DNA of 32,964 nucleotides from Pseudomonas kairouanensis (GCF_004682055.1 NZ_QUZU01000060.1:1-32964), one strand, 5' to 3'; counted from the stretch's first letter, positions 1-7,885 are shown. Program-made: numbers and translations. Notes: generated from the letters alone by a model not told the origin.

Positions 1-12
1 CTCGCGAAAGCG
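1..12. repeat. Partial REP element at window edge
   Basis: The first bases, CTCGCGAAAGCG, match the end of the class-A REP unit seen complete at 32898 and 30362. This is probably the tail of a REP copy cut by the window start, lying just past the pcpS stop codon. It is short, so the call rests on similarity to the other copies. Confidence 0.55.
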
Positions 13-17
13 ATACT

Positions 18-734
18 TCAGGCGCCGATAGCCACCAGACTCAACAACTGCCCATCAGCCACCGCAAATTGCCCCATCAGCTCGGAGCCATAACACCATT
101 CACTGGACAGCTGCGTCAGCAACCGCAGCCGCACAGCGCCTGACTCAGACCACTCCACCACCTCGGCATGCTCAAAGTAAAAGCGCTTGTGTACGAGCGG
201 ATACAGCGCCTTGAACAGGCTTTCCTTGACCGAAAACGTCAACGTCACCAACAGCGAAATCTGCTCGCGCGGTATCAAGGCCATGCGCTGCAGTTCATCG
301 GCCGTCAGAATTTCCCCCGCCAAGCGTTCCGCCCGCTCAAGGCTCAGCACGTTCTCCAGGTCCATCCCCAACCCGCGCCACTGCGCCTTGTGCCCGACAA
401 TTGCGGCTGCATGTCCGGTGCTATGGGTGATGGAGCCGCTGATAGGCCCCGGCCACACCGGCGCCCGGTCTTCGCCGATGGCCGGGACGCATTCCAGGTG
501 GTCGAGCTGTTGCAGCGCCGCACGGGCACACAGGCGCCCGGCAAGGAACTCCGCCTGCCGCTTGGCCACCGAACGCTGGATACTCGCCGGTGGCGGTACT
601 GCACAGCGCTGGAAGTCTTGCGCTTCTAATAAGGAGGGATCGAAACGGGTGCTGAAAAACACCGTTCCCGGCAAGGGTTCGGGCAGCGGCCAATGGGCAT
701 CGAGTGGGGTGCAGCAAGCGGGAAGGCGATTCAT
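18..734 (-). CDS. pcpS: 4'-phosphopantetheinyl transferase (PcpS/Sfp/EntD type)
   Basis: This 238-residue enzyme is expected to move the 4'-phosphopantetheine arm of CoA onto the conserved serine of carrier proteins: AcpP of fatty acid synthesis and the carrier domains of siderophore synthetases. The family signature is visible: GSITHS near residues 100-105, the Mg-binding GMDLE with Asp125 and Glu127, and FSVKESLFK with Lys170, Glu171 and Lys175. Length fits the single broad-range PcpS of pseudomonads (about 240 aa). The gene is transcribed away from the phoPQ unit, sharing the 136-bp gap that holds four GTTCAG repeats. A substrate, acpP, lies in this window at 19011. The family assignment is secure; the PcpS name is inferred from genus and gene order. 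Confidence 0.9.
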   Translation of the reverse strand: MNRLPACCTPLDAHWPLPEPLPGTVFFSTRFDPSLLEAQDFQRCAVPPPASIQRSVAKRQAEFLAGRLCARAALQQLDHLECVPAIGEDRAPVWPGPISGSITHSTGHAAAIVGHKAQWRGLGMDLENVLSLERAERLAGEILTADELQRMALIPREQISLLVTLTFSVKESLFKALYPLVHKRFYFEHAEVVEWSESGAVRLRLLTQLSSEWCYGSELMGQFAVADGQLLSLVAIGA

Positions 735-780
735 GGGCGCTATTTTGCCCCGTTGAGGCGCCCTGGGATAGCCCGCAGCG

Positions 781-819
781 GTTCAGCGCAGGTTCAGAGC
801 CTGTTCAGGGGGAGTTCAG
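781..819 (+). promoter_or_regulatory. Four GTTCAG direct repeats, 11-bp period (candidate PhoP box array)
   Basis: GTTCAG occurs at 781, 792, 803 and 814, each exactly 11 bp apart (6-bp repeat plus 5-bp spacer). OmpR/PhoP-family regulators bind as head-to-tail dimers to repeats with this period, and a phoP gene lies 380 bp downstream. The last repeat sits near where a -35 box would be relative to a weak -10-like TAGTCT at 831-836. That geometry fits an activated promoter for the 871-3218 operon. The repeats are seen directly; PhoP as the binder is inference. Confidence 0.75.
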
Positions 820-870
820 CGGCGCTTGCGTAGTCTGGCCTCAACAGCCAAACGCGTAGAGGTAAGCACC

Positions 871-1179
871 ATGACTGCGATCAAAAAGCTGATGTTGGCG
901 TTAACCATGCTCAGCGCCACCGCAGGGGTCCAGGCGTCCGACAGCGATTTCGCTGCATTCGGCAGCCAGAAAACCAAGAAATCCAGCACCTTGATCCAGC
1001 GTGTCAGCTTTGAAGAGGCTGGCAGCCAATCGTTGCCGTGGGGGCAGTCTTTGGGCTTTACCGCTGCGCAGCCGGCCTACCGCACCGGTTATGAGCACCT
1101 GACGGGCCAGTTCAATGGCATTAAACTGCGCCCGCAAGACCTGCAGGGCCGCTATGATGTCCCTCTGTCGGACAGTTGA
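871..1179 (+). CDS. Small exported protein of unknown function, first gene of the phoPQ operon
   Basis: The product is 102 residues with a clear Sec signal peptide: positive start (MTAIKK), hydrophobic stretch at residues 7-20, and probable cleavage after VQA at residue 22. The mature 80-residue protein is polar with no cysteine and no recognised domain; the GQFNGIKLRPQDLQGRYDVPL segment near the C-terminus is its most distinctive part. ATG 871 is chosen because AGAGG lies at 857-861 and the signal peptide starts there. It ends 18 nt before phoP. In P. aeruginosa the gene in this position is the outer-membrane protein OprH (about 200 aa); this protein is half that size and not visibly related. 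The location suggests a periplasmic part of the PhoPQ response, but the function is unknown. Confidence 0.8.
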   Translation: MTAIKKLMLALTMLSATAGVQASDSDFAAFGSQKTKKSSTLIQRVSFEEAGSQSLPWGQSLGFTAAQPAYRTGYEHLTGQFNGIKLRPQDLQGRYDVPLSDS

Positions 1180-1197
1180 TTTGCTTTGGAGAGCCTT

Positions 1198-1875
1198 ATG
1201 AAATTGCTGGTGGTGGAAGACGAGGCGCTGCTGCGTCATCACCTGTTGACCCGCCTGACCGACAGTGGGCATGTGGTCGAGGCCGTGGCCAACGCCGAGG
1301 AAGCCTTGTACCAGACCGGCCAATTCAATCATGACCTGGCGATCATCGACCTGGGCCTGCCCGGCATGGGCGGCCTGGACCTGATCCGCCAATTGCGTGC
1401 CCAGGCCAAGACCTTCCCGATCCTGATCCTCACCGCGCGCGGCAACTGGCAGGACAAAGTCGAAGGCCTGGCCGCTGGCGCCGACGACTACGTGGTCAAG
1501 CCGTTCCAGTTCGAAGAGCTGGAGGCGCGGATGAACGCCTTGCTGCGTCGCTCCAGCGGGTTTACCCAATCCACCATCGTCGCCGGGCCATTGCTGCTGG
1601 ACCTGAACCGCAAGCAAGCGTCCCTCGATGAACAACCCTTGGCACTGACCGCCTACGAATACCGCATCCTCGAATACCTGATGCGCCATCACCAGCAAGT
1701 GGTCGCCAAGGACCGCTTGATGGAACAGCTCTACCCCGATGACGACGAGCGTGATCCAAACGTCATCGAAGTGCTGGTGGGGCGCTTGCGCCGCAAGCTG
1801 GAAGGCCCGGCCGGGTTCAAACCGATCGACACCGTGCGTGGCCTGGGCTACCTGTTCAATGAGCGCTGCCGTTGA
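1198..1875 (+). CDS. phoP: Response regulator PhoP (OmpR family)
   Basis: A 225-residue two-component regulator. The receiver domain (residues 1-115) has the acidic pocket Glu8/Asp9, phospho-acceptor Asp51 in IIDLGLPGM, Thr79 and Lys101. A winged-helix DNA-binding domain follows (about 125-222) with the typical VLVGRLRRKL recognition helix and GLGYLF end. As I recall it, the sequence is very close to P. aeruginosa PhoP, which responds to low Mg2+ and cationic peptides with its partner kinase PhoQ. ATG 1198 is used because a GGAGAG site lies just upstream; an in-frame ATG at 1186 is upstream of that site. The stop overlaps phoQ by 4 nt, so the two are probably translationally coupled. It probably autoregulates through the GTTCAG repeats at 781-819. 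Confidence 0.93.
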   Translation: MKLLVVEDEALLRHHLLTRLTDSGHVVEAVANAEEALYQTGQFNHDLAIIDLGLPGMGGLDLIRQLRAQAKTFPILILTARGNWQDKVEGLAAGADDYVVKPFQFEELEARMNALLRRSSGFTQSTIVAGPLLLDLNRKQASLDEQPLALTAYEYRILEYLMRHHQQVVAKDRLMEQLYPDDDERDPNVIEVLVGRLRRKLEGPAGFKPIDTVRGLGYLFNERCR

Positions 1876-3218
1876 TTCGTTCGCTGCGCGTGCGCCTGAT
1901 GCTGGCGGCCGCGACCCTGGCCGTGCTGTTTATGCTCGGCTTGTTGCCGGCCATGCAAGGCGCGTTCAGCCTGGCGCTGCAGGATTCCATCGAACAGCGC
2001 CTGGCGTCGGACGTCACCACCCTGATCTCCGCCGCTCGGGTGGAAAACAACCGGTTGTTGATGCCAGCGCAGTTGCCCGACGAGCGTTTCAACCTCACCG
2101 ATAGCCGGCTGCTCGGTTATATCTACGACCGTGAGGGCCACCTGGTGTGGCGTTCGCGGGCGACCAAAGAAGAGAACATCAACTACAAGCCGCGTTATGA
2201 CGGACGCGGCAATGAGTTTGCGCGGATTCGTGAAGCCAATGGCCAGGAATTCTTCGTCTATGACGTCGAGGTCAAGCTGCTGGGCGGCAAGAGTGCGGCG
2301 TTCAGCATCGTCGCCCTGCAACCGGTGCGCGAATACCAACTGACCCTCGAAGGCCTGCGGGAGAACCTGTACCTGGGCTTCGGCGCGGCTTTGCTGGTGC
2401 TGCTGACCCTGCTGTGGCTGGGCCTGACCTGGGGCCTGCAAGCCTTGCGGCGGTTGAGCCAGGAACTGGACCAGATCGAAGGCGGTACTCGCGAAAGCCT
2501 CTCCGAAGAACACCCGCGGGAGCTGTTGCGTCTCACCGGTTCCCTCAACCGTCTGCTGGCCAGCGAGCGTGAGCAACGGGCGCGCTACCGCGACTCCCTC
2601 GACGACCTGGCCCACAGCCTGAAAACCCCGCTCGCCGTGCTGCAAGGCGTGAGCGAGGACATGGCCCAACGGCCCGAAGACCGTGACCAGGCCTGGGTAC
2701 TGCAATCGCAGATCGAGCGCATGAGCCAGCAGATCAGCTACCAGTTGCAACGTGCCAGCCTGCGCAAAAGCGGCCTGGTGCGCCATCAGGTACACCTGGA
2801 ACCCGTGCTGCAAAGCCTGTGCGATACGCTGGACAAGGTCTACCGCGACAAGCACGTCACGGTGTCCTTTGACTTGCCGGATGAATGCTATGTGCCGATC
2901 GAGAAGGGCGCCTTGCTGGAGTTGCTCGGCAACTTACTGGAAAACGCCTACCGCCTGTGCCTGAGCCAAGTGCACATCCGTGTGGTGGAGAGCCCGGAGG
3001 GCAGCGAGATATTCATCGAAGATGACGGGCCGGGTGTGCCGCCGGATCAGCGTGCGCGCATTCTGCAAAGGGGCGAGCGGTTGGACCGTCAGCATCCGGG
3101 GCAGGGGATTGGGCTGGCGGTGGTCAAGGACATCATAGAAAGCTATGGCGCGCGGTTGACCTTGGGGGATTCGCCGTTGGGTGGGGCGGCATTCAAGATT
3201 CACTTTCCGGCTGTTTGA
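1872..3218 (+). CDS. phoQ: Sensor histidine kinase PhoQ
   Basis: A 448-residue inner-membrane sensor kinase. TM1 is at about residues 10-29, a periplasmic sensor region spans about 30-165, and TM2 lies at about 168-188. A HAMP-like linker follows, then the H-box LDDLAHSLKTP with His248, the N-box around NLLENAY, and the ATP-binding G-boxes EDDGPGVP and GQGIGLAV. The 448-aa length equals P. aeruginosa PhoQ. Translation probably starts at TTG 1872 inside the phoP stop region (4-nt overlap), giving MIRSLRVRL, the expected family N-terminus. It should phosphorylate PhoP according to Mg2+ and membrane-stress signals. It is followed by a 35-bp perfect inverted repeat in the gap to a convergent gene. 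Confidence 0.93.
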   Translation: MIRSLRVRLMLAAATLAVLFMLGLLPAMQGAFSLALQDSIEQRLASDVTTLISAARVENNRLLMPAQLPDERFNLTDSRLLGYIYDREGHLVWRSRATKEENINYKPRYDGRGNEFARIREANGQEFFVYDVEVKLLGGKSAAFSIVALQPVREYQLTLEGLRENLYLGFGAALLVLLTLLWLGLTWGLQALRRLSQELDQIEGGTRESLSEEHPRELLRLTGSLNRLLASEREQRARYRDSLDDLAHSLKTPLAVLQGVSEDMAQRPEDRDQAWVLQSQIERMSQQISYQLQRASLRKSGLVRHQVHLEPVLQSLCDTLDKVYRDKHVTVSFDLPDECYVPIEKGALLELLGNLLENAYRLCLSQVHIRVVESPEGSEIFIEDDGPGVPPDQRARILQRGERLDRQHPGQGIGLAVVKDIIESYGARLTLGDSPLGGAAFKIHFPAV

Positions 3219-3232
3219 TCTTCATTGCTCAT

Positions 3233-3331
3233 GCGGGCCTCTTCGCGAGCAAGCCCGCTCCCACATTTGACTGCATTTCAAGTTGGAACTCGGTCGAATG
3301 TGGGAGCGGGCTTGCTCGCGAAGAGGCCCGC
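3233..3331. repeat. REPIN, class A (35-bp perfect inverted repeat)
   Basis: Arms at 3233-3267 and 3297-3331 are perfect reverse complements of each other. They carry GTGGGAGCGGGCTTGCTCGC and are separated by a 29-bp loop. It sits between the converging phoQ and AraC-type genes and could shield or terminate both transcripts. Confidence 0.95.
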
Positions 3332-3346
3332 CCAGGCAGCACATCT

Positions 3347-4345
3347 CTAACTCTCCTGTGCCCTGTAAGCCCCCGGCGTCACCCCCGTCCACTTCTTGAA
3401 CGCCCGATGAAACGCCGACGGCTCGGAAAACCCCAACTGCTCGGCAATCTCCTGCAACGACAAATCCGCCCGCCCCAAGTGATAGATGGCGATGTCCCGC
3501 CGCAGCTCATCCTTGAGCGCCTGGAAACTGGTGCCTTCCTCGCGCAAATGCCGGCGCAGGGTTTGTGGGCTGATGTGCAGGTGCTGGGCGACGGCCTCCA
3601 GGTCGGGCCAGGGCGTGCGGTCGCGGCTTAGCAGGCGCCGCAACTGGCTGCTCAAGCTGTCGCCTTCGTCCGGCCGAGACAGCAGATCGGCGGGTGAGCG
3701 TTCGAGAAAGTGCTTGAGGGTTCGTTCATCCTGCAACAGCGGCAGGCTCAGGTAGCGGACGGGGAATACCAGGCTGGTGTTCGGTGCGCCGAATACCTGG
3801 GGGCAGGGGAATAGCAGGTCGTATTCACCGGCATGGGAGGGTATCGGGTAGCTGAAGGTGGCTTGCTGCAGCCGGATGCGCTGGCCGATCAGCCAACTGC
3901 CTAGGCGGTGCCAGATCACCAGCAAGCTTTCGCTGAGAAAGTGATCCGGGTCCCAGAGTTGGGAATCGTCCAGGCTCAAGCGGGCCATTTCGCCTTCTCT
4001 CGTCAGCTGCCAGCGCGGGCCTTGGGGGAATAGGCTATAAAACAATAAGCCGCGTTCCAGAGCCTTCTCCAGAGTGCGGCAGTGGATCAGCGCGTGGCAC
4101 ATCATGGCGAAGGTGCCGCGCTTGCTCGGGCCGTCGGCAAAACCCAGGTATTCATCGTCCAGCGCCAGCCAGAGCATCTGCAACAGCCGGGTAAATTGCT
4201 CCGGTGCGATGCGGGCGCGGGGTTCGGTCAACAGTTCCTGGGTGATCCCCAACTGTTGCAGTAGCCCAGAGCAGTCGTAACCCGCCCGGTGCGCACCGCC
4301 GAGGGCCGCTCGGGCGTAATGACTGGCGATGGTACGTTCACGCAT
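3347..4345 (-). CDS. AraC-family transcriptional regulator
   Basis: A 332-residue regulator. The N-terminal 200 residues resemble the arabinose-binding-like domain found in OruR/ArgR-type AraC regulators. The C-terminal 100 residues hold two helix-turn-helix motifs: DLEAVAQHLHISPQTLRRHL at about 250-270, and SLQEIAEQLGFSEPSAFHRAFKKWTG at about 297-322, the second being the standard AraC signature. It is divergent from dctA with 339 bp between them, so it could control dctA or itself. However, the dctA promoter is of sigma-54 type, which would need a DctD-like activator rather than an AraC protein. Its ligand cannot be read from the sequence. Confidence 0.88.
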   Translation of the reverse strand: MRERTIASHYARAALGGAHRAGYDCSGLLQQLGITQELLTEPRARIAPEQFTRLLQMLWLALDDEYLGFADGPSKRGTFAMMCHALIHCRTLEKALERGLLFYSLFPQGPRWQLTREGEMARLSLDDSQLWDPDHFLSESLLVIWHRLGSWLIGQRIRLQQATFSYPIPSHAGEYDLLFPCPQVFGAPNTSLVFPVRYLSLPLLQDERTLKHFLERSPADLLSRPDEGDSLSSQLRRLLSRDRTPWPDLEAVAQHLHISPQTLRRHLREEGTSFQALKDELRRDIAIYHLGRADLSLQEIAEQLGFSEPSAFHRAFKKWTGVTPGAYRAQES

Positions 4346-4401
4346 GCGGGGCCCTCGTCCATGGAGTGGCGGATGTTAGTCATCATTGGGTGGGGCAACA
4401 A

Positions 4402-4456
4402 GGCGGATATCCGCCAAATTGTAGGACGGGATTGGGTGAGTGGGCGGAAACCCGCC
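4402..4456 (+). promoter_or_regulatory. Two GGCGG..CCGCC palindromes upstream of dctA (candidate DctD sites)
   Basis: GGCGGATATCCGCC (4402-4415) is a perfect 14-bp palindrome. GGCGGAAACCCGCC (4443-4456) has the same outer arms. Their centres are 41 bp apart, about four helical turns, and lie roughly 110 and 150 bp upstream of the start expected from the sigma-54 promoter at 4535. That is a normal position for enhancer sites of a sigma-54 activator such as DctD. The binder is inferred. Confidence 0.7.
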
Positions 4457-4534
4457 ACTTGATATGACCCTTCGCCAGGCGGCCAAAAAGCCCCGGGCCT
4501 GATGTCTAAAGGCCTTCAGGGTTTTTAAGCAAAG

Positions 4535-4549
4535 TGGCACGGCCTTTGC
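4535..4549 (+). promoter_or_regulatory. Sigma-54 (RpoN) -24/-12 promoter of dctA
   Basis: TGGCACGGCCTTTGC matches the sigma-54 consensus TGGCAC-N5-TTGC, with the invariant GG (4536-4537) and GC (4548-4549) exactly 10 bp apart. Transcription should start near 4561, giving a leader of about 125 nt before dctA. Dicarboxylate transporter genes in pseudomonads and rhizobia are classic RpoN/DctBD targets. Confidence 0.9.
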
Positions 4550-4684
4550 GATAAGGATTACAGCGCAGGCCTGCTCCTACAGACTTCGCAAACAACAAAT
4601 CCCTCCAGTGCAGGAGGGTTCGCAATTCAAGTGTCGTGGGCAATGGCGGATCTTTGCCACACGGGACGATTGAGGAATTTTGCA

Positions 4685-6016
4685 ATGACGACTCGTCAGC
4701 CAATCTACAAATCCCTGTATTTCCAGGTGATCGTTGCAATCGTTATCGGTATTTTGCTCGGTCACTTCTACCCACAGACCGGCGTGGCCCTCAAGCCACT
4801 GGGTGACGGCTTTATCAAGCTGATCAAAATGGTCATTGCCCCGATCATCTTCTGCACCGTTGTCAGCGGCATCGCTGGCATGCAAAGCATGAAATCGGTG
4901 GGCAAAACCGGCGGCTACGCGCTGCTGTACTTTGAAATCGTTTCGACCATCGCCCTGCTGATCGGCCTGATCGTGGTCAACGTTGTGCAACCGGGCGCCG
5001 GCATGCACATCGACGTAGCCACCCTGGACGCCTCCAAAGTCGCGGCCTACGTCACGGCCGGTAAAGACCAGAGCATCGTCGGCTTTATCCTCAATGTGAT
5101 CCCTAACACCATCGTCGGCGCCTTCGCCAACGGCGACATCCTGCAAGTGCTGATGTTCTCGGTGATCTTCGGTTTCGCCCTGCACCGCCTGGGTGCCTAC
5201 GGCAAGCCGGTGCTGGACTTCATCGATCGTTTCGCCCATGTGATGTTCAACATCATCAACATGATCATGAAGCTCGCGCCAATCGGTGCCCTGGGCGCCA
5301 TGGCGTTCACCATCGGTGCCTACGGTGTAGGTTCGCTGGTGCAACTGGGCCAGTTGATGATCTGCTTCTACATCACTTGCATCCTGTTCGTGCTGGTGGT
5401 GCTGGGTGGTATCTGCCGCGCTCACGGTTTCAGCGTGATCAAGCTGATCCGCTACATCCGTGAAGAGCTGCTGATCGTTCTGGGTACTTCCTCGTCCGAG
5501 TCCGCACTGCCACGCATGCTGATCAAGATGGAGCGTCTGGGCGCGAAGAAATCCGTAGTAGGCCTGGTGATTCCAACCGGCTACTCCTTCAACCTCGACG
5601 GTACGTCGATCTACCTGACCATGGCCGCTGTGTTCATCGCCCAGGCGACTGACACCCACATGGACATCACCCACCAGATCACCCTGTTGCTGGTGCTGCT
5701 GCTGTCCTCCAAAGGCGCTGCAGGTGTCACCGGTTCGGGCTTCATCGTACTGGCTGCCACCCTGTCGGCTGTTGGCCACCTGCCGGTTGCCGGCCTGGCG
5801 CTGATCCTGGGTATCGACCGCTTCATGTCCGAAGCCCGCGCACTGACCAACCTGGTGGGTAACGCAGTTGCCACCATCGTTGTGGCCAAGTGGGTCAAGG
5901 AACTGGACACCGACAAGCTGCAAAGCGAGCTGGCGTCGGGCGGTACTGGCATCTCCGACACTCGTCAGGAAGATGACCTGGGCGTGGCCGAAGGCCCTGC
6001 ACCTGCCGTCAAGTAA
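4685..6016 (+). CDS. dctA: C4-dicarboxylate:cation symporter DctA
   Basis: A 443-residue inner-membrane transporter of the DAACS (GltP/DctA) family, importing succinate, fumarate and malate. Diagnostic segments are the N-terminal SLYFQVIVAIVIGILLGHF helix, the serine-rich re-entrant loop GTSSSESALPRM, the NLDGTSIYLTMAAVFIAQ helix, and the conserved GIDRFMSEARALTNLVGNAVATIVVAKW. ATG 4685 is chosen over the upstream in-frame ATG at 4631 because DctA proteins begin MTTRQPIYKSLYFQ and GAGGA lies at about 4672. The gene is monocistronic, with a sigma-54 promoter upstream and a strong terminator at 6054. Expression should respond to C4-dicarboxylates through a DctB/DctD-type system that is not in this window. 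Confidence 0.96.
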   Translation: MTTRQPIYKSLYFQVIVAIVIGILLGHFYPQTGVALKPLGDGFIKLIKMVIAPIIFCTVVSGIAGMQSMKSVGKTGGYALLYFEIVSTIALLIGLIVVNVVQPGAGMHIDVATLDASKVAAYVTAGKDQSIVGFILNVIPNTIVGAFANGDILQVLMFSVIFGFALHRLGAYGKPVLDFIDRFAHVMFNIINMIMKLAPIGALGAMAFTIGAYGVGSLVQLGQLMICFYITCILFVLVVLGGICRAHGFSVIKLIRYIREELLIVLGTSSSESALPRMLIKMERLGAKKSVVGLVIPTGYSFNLDGTSIYLTMAAVFIAQATDTHMDITHQITLLLVLLLSSKGAAGVTGSGFIVLAATLSAVGHLPVAGLALILGIDRFMSEARALTNLVGNAVATIVVAKWVKELDTDKLQSELASGGTGISDTRQEDDLGVAEGPAPAVK

Positions 6017-6053
6017 TGTGCTGATGGCGTGAATTGACGCCCAAGCCACTCAC

Positions 6054-6088
6054 AAACGCCCCGACTTGTTCGGGGCGTTTGCGTTTCT
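6054..6088 (+). terminator. Rho-independent terminator of dctA
   Basis: The hairpin AAACGCCCCGA / TCGGGGCGTTT has a short CTTGT loop and is followed by a T-rich stretch. It lies 38 nt after the dctA stop. Confidence 0.88.
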
Positions 6089-6154
6089 GGAAGGTCTGTT
6101 GATGGCTTTTGTTTTACAGTAAGTGACTCTGTTGTGACGCCTGCGGGAGGTTTT

Positions 6155-7141
6155 GTGGATAGCGTGGATCTGAACGTCCTGCGCAGCGTGCTGGAATGGC
6201 GCCGCGCCGGGCAGCGAGTGGTGTTGTACAGCGTGGTGCAGACCTGGGGCAGCGCACCGCGCCCGCCGGGGGCGATGCTGGCCTTGCGCGGTGATGGTGT
6301 GGTGATCGGCTCGGTGTCCGGCGGCTGTATCGAGGACGACTTGATCGCCCGCCTGCAGGACGGCCGCCTGCCTGAGGATGGGCCGCCGGTGCAGCTAGTC
6401 ACCTATGGTGTTACCCGTGATGAGGCTGCACGGTTTGGCCTGCCGTGCGGCGGCACCCTGCGCCTGACAGAAGAGCGGGTGGACGATTGGGCGTGGGTGG
6501 CGCAGTTGCTGGCCCGTTGTGAAGATCACCAGATCGTCGCTCGCGAGCTGGACCTGGCCAGCGGCCACGTCACCTTGAGCAGTGCGAGCAAAACCGATGT
6601 GGTGAGCTTTGACGGCGAACGCTTGCGGGCGATCTACGGTCCGCGCTGGCGCCTGCTATTGATCGGCGCCGGGCAGCTGTCGCGTTATGTGGCAGAAATG
6701 GCGCGCTTGCTGGATTTCGAAGTGTTGATCTGCGACCCGCGCGAAGAGTTCGTCTACGGCTGGGAGGAGCAGCAGGGGCGGTTCGTTCCGGGCATGCCCG
6801 ATGAGGCCGTACTGAATATCCAGACCGACGAGCGCACCGCCATTGTGTGCCTCACCCACGACCCGCGCCTGGATGACATGGCGTTACTGACGGCGTTGAA
6901 TTCATCGGCGTTCTACATTGGCGCACTGGGGTCGCGGGTCAACACCCAGAAGCGCCGGGAAACCCTGGCGGCGCTAGGGTTGTCGGCGGAGGCGATTGCG
7001 CGTCTGCATGGGCCGATTGGTTTGCATATCGGCAGCCACACGCCGGCGGAAATTGCGTTGTCGCTGATGGCCGAGATTGTCGCCATCAAGAACGGCGTTG
7101 CACCGATGCAGAAAAAGCCTTTGCCCGTGGTGGCTGAGTGA
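6155..7141 (+). CDS. xdhC: XdhC/CoxI-family molybdenum-enzyme maturation protein
   Basis: A protein of about 328 residues. XdhC proteins bind molybdenum cofactor, help sulfurate it, and insert it into xanthine dehydrogenase-type enzymes. The N-terminal XdhC/CoxI domain has QTWGSAPRPPGAML and GSVSGGCIEDDL, whose cysteine (about Cys58) is conserved in the family. FGLPCGGTL follows. The C-terminal half is a Rossmann-like domain beginning LLLIGAGQLSRYVA (GAG near residue 171) and ending with GLHIGSHTPAEIALSLMAEI. GTG 6155 is preferred because GGGAGG lies at 6145-6150; in-frame GTGs at 6134 and 6164 are alternatives. It overlaps mocA by 4 nt. No molybdenum hydroxylase is in the window, so its client lies elsewhere. 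Confidence 0.88.
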   Translation: MDSVDLNVLRSVLEWRRAGQRVVLYSVVQTWGSAPRPPGAMLALRGDGVVIGSVSGGCIEDDLIARLQDGRLPEDGPPVQLVTYGVTRDEAARFGLPCGGTLRLTEERVDDWAWVAQLLARCEDHQIVARELDLASGHVTLSSASKTDVVSFDGERLRAIYGPRWRLLLIGAGQLSRYVAEMARLLDFEVLICDPREEFVYGWEEQQGRFVPGMPDEAVLNIQTDERTAIVCLTHDPRLDDMALLTALNSSAFYIGALGSRVNTQKRRETLAALGLSAEAIARLHGPIGLHIGSHTPAEIALSLMAEIVAIKNGVAPMQKKPLPVVAE

Positions 7142-7728
7142 CGGTCACGGCGATTGTATTGGCAGCGGGGCAGGGCAGTCGTTTTCGCGCCCAGGCGGGG
7201 GCTGACCAGGACAAGCTGTTGGCCAATTGCGTAGGCCTGGACGGTGTGACGCGGCCAGTGATTGAACAGGTGCTGAGGAATTTGCCTGCGGGCGTTACAA
7301 GGCGCTGGCTGGTGACTTCGCCGCAGCGTACGACGGTCATTCGCCTGGCTCGGGAATATGGGTGTGAAGTTCTGCTGCTGCACTCGGCGGGTATGGGTGA
7401 CAGTCTTGCGGCGGCGGTTGCGGCCAGTGGTCCGGCAGAGGGCTGGTTGGTGGTGCTGGGGGATATGCCGTTTATTCGGTCATCGAGTATTGAACGGGTG
7501 ATAGCTGGGTTGGAGAAGGGTGGGATCAGTGTGCCGGTGCAGGAGGGACAGTATGGGCATCCAGTTGCGTTTGGCCAGGCTTTTGGGGCTGGGCTGATGG
7601 CGTTGACCGGTGATCGTGGAGCCAGGCCGTTGTTTGCTCGGGTGGTGGTGAGAGAGGTCGTAGTTGATGATCCTGGTGTGCTCTGGGATATCGACCTGCC
7701 ACATTCTTTGGCCTTCAAGCAGGACTAA
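7138..7728 (+). CDS. mocA: MobA-like nucleotidyltransferase (MocA family, molybdenum cofactor)
   Basis: A 196-residue NTP-transferase-fold protein. The nucleotide-binding start VTAIVLAAGQGSRFR, the HSAGMGDSLAAAVAAS segment and the metal-binding VVLGDMPFI are diagnostic. RGARPLF and WDIDLP near the end are typical of the MocA group, which adds CMP to molybdopterin for xanthine dehydrogenase-type enzymes. Translation starts at GTG 7138, overlapping the xdhC stop in a GTGA arrangement, so both proteins are made together. That fits a joint role in supplying cofactor to one class of enzyme. CTP versus GTP specificity cannot be settled by eye. A REPIN follows. Confidence 0.85.
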   Translation: MTVTAIVLAAGQGSRFRAQAGADQDKLLANCVGLDGVTRPVIEQVLRNLPAGVTRRWLVTSPQRTTVIRLAREYGCEVLLLHSAGMGDSLAAAVAASGPAEGWLVVLGDMPFIRSSSIERVIAGLEKGGISVPVQEGQYGHPVAFGQAFGAGLMALTGDRGARPLFARVVVREVVVDDPGVLWDIDLPHSLAFKQD

Positions 7729-7730
7729 AT

Positions 7731-7818
7731 GTGGGAGGGGGCTTGCTCCCGATAGCAGAGTATCAGTTGGCACATGTATCAACTGACCCACCGCTATCGG
7801 GAGCAAGCCCCCTCCCAC
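7731..7818. repeat. REPIN, class B (26-bp perfect arms)
   Basis: Arms at 7731-7756 and 7793-7818 are perfect reverse complements starting GTGGGAGGGGGCTTGC. A nested TCAGTTG/CAACTGA pair (7763-7769 and 7780-7786) lies in the loop. It lies between mocA and the rne terminator. Confidence 0.95.
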
Positions 7819-7848
7819 ACTGGAACTGCGAGAATTTCCAGAATGCAT

Positions 7849-7885
7849 AAAAAAGCCCCGCCTGATCACTCAGGCGGGGCTTTTT
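7849..7885 (-). terminator. Rho-independent terminator of rne (probably works both ways)
   Basis: The perfect stem GCCCCGCCTGA / TCAGGCGGGGC (7855-7865 and 7870-7880) has a 4-nt loop, A6 on the left and T5 on the right. It serves rne on the minus strand and could also stop plus-strand transcripts from xdhC-mocA. Confidence 0.93.

Noticed and set aside
4577..6049. 490-codon open frame antisense to dctA
   Set aside because: His/Gln/Asp-rich shadow translation with no recognisable domain; dctA on the other strand is certain.
7731..7818. Repeats considered as CRISPR repeats
   Set aside because: They are inverted pairs dispersed one per gap, with no direct array and no cas genes. They are REPINs.
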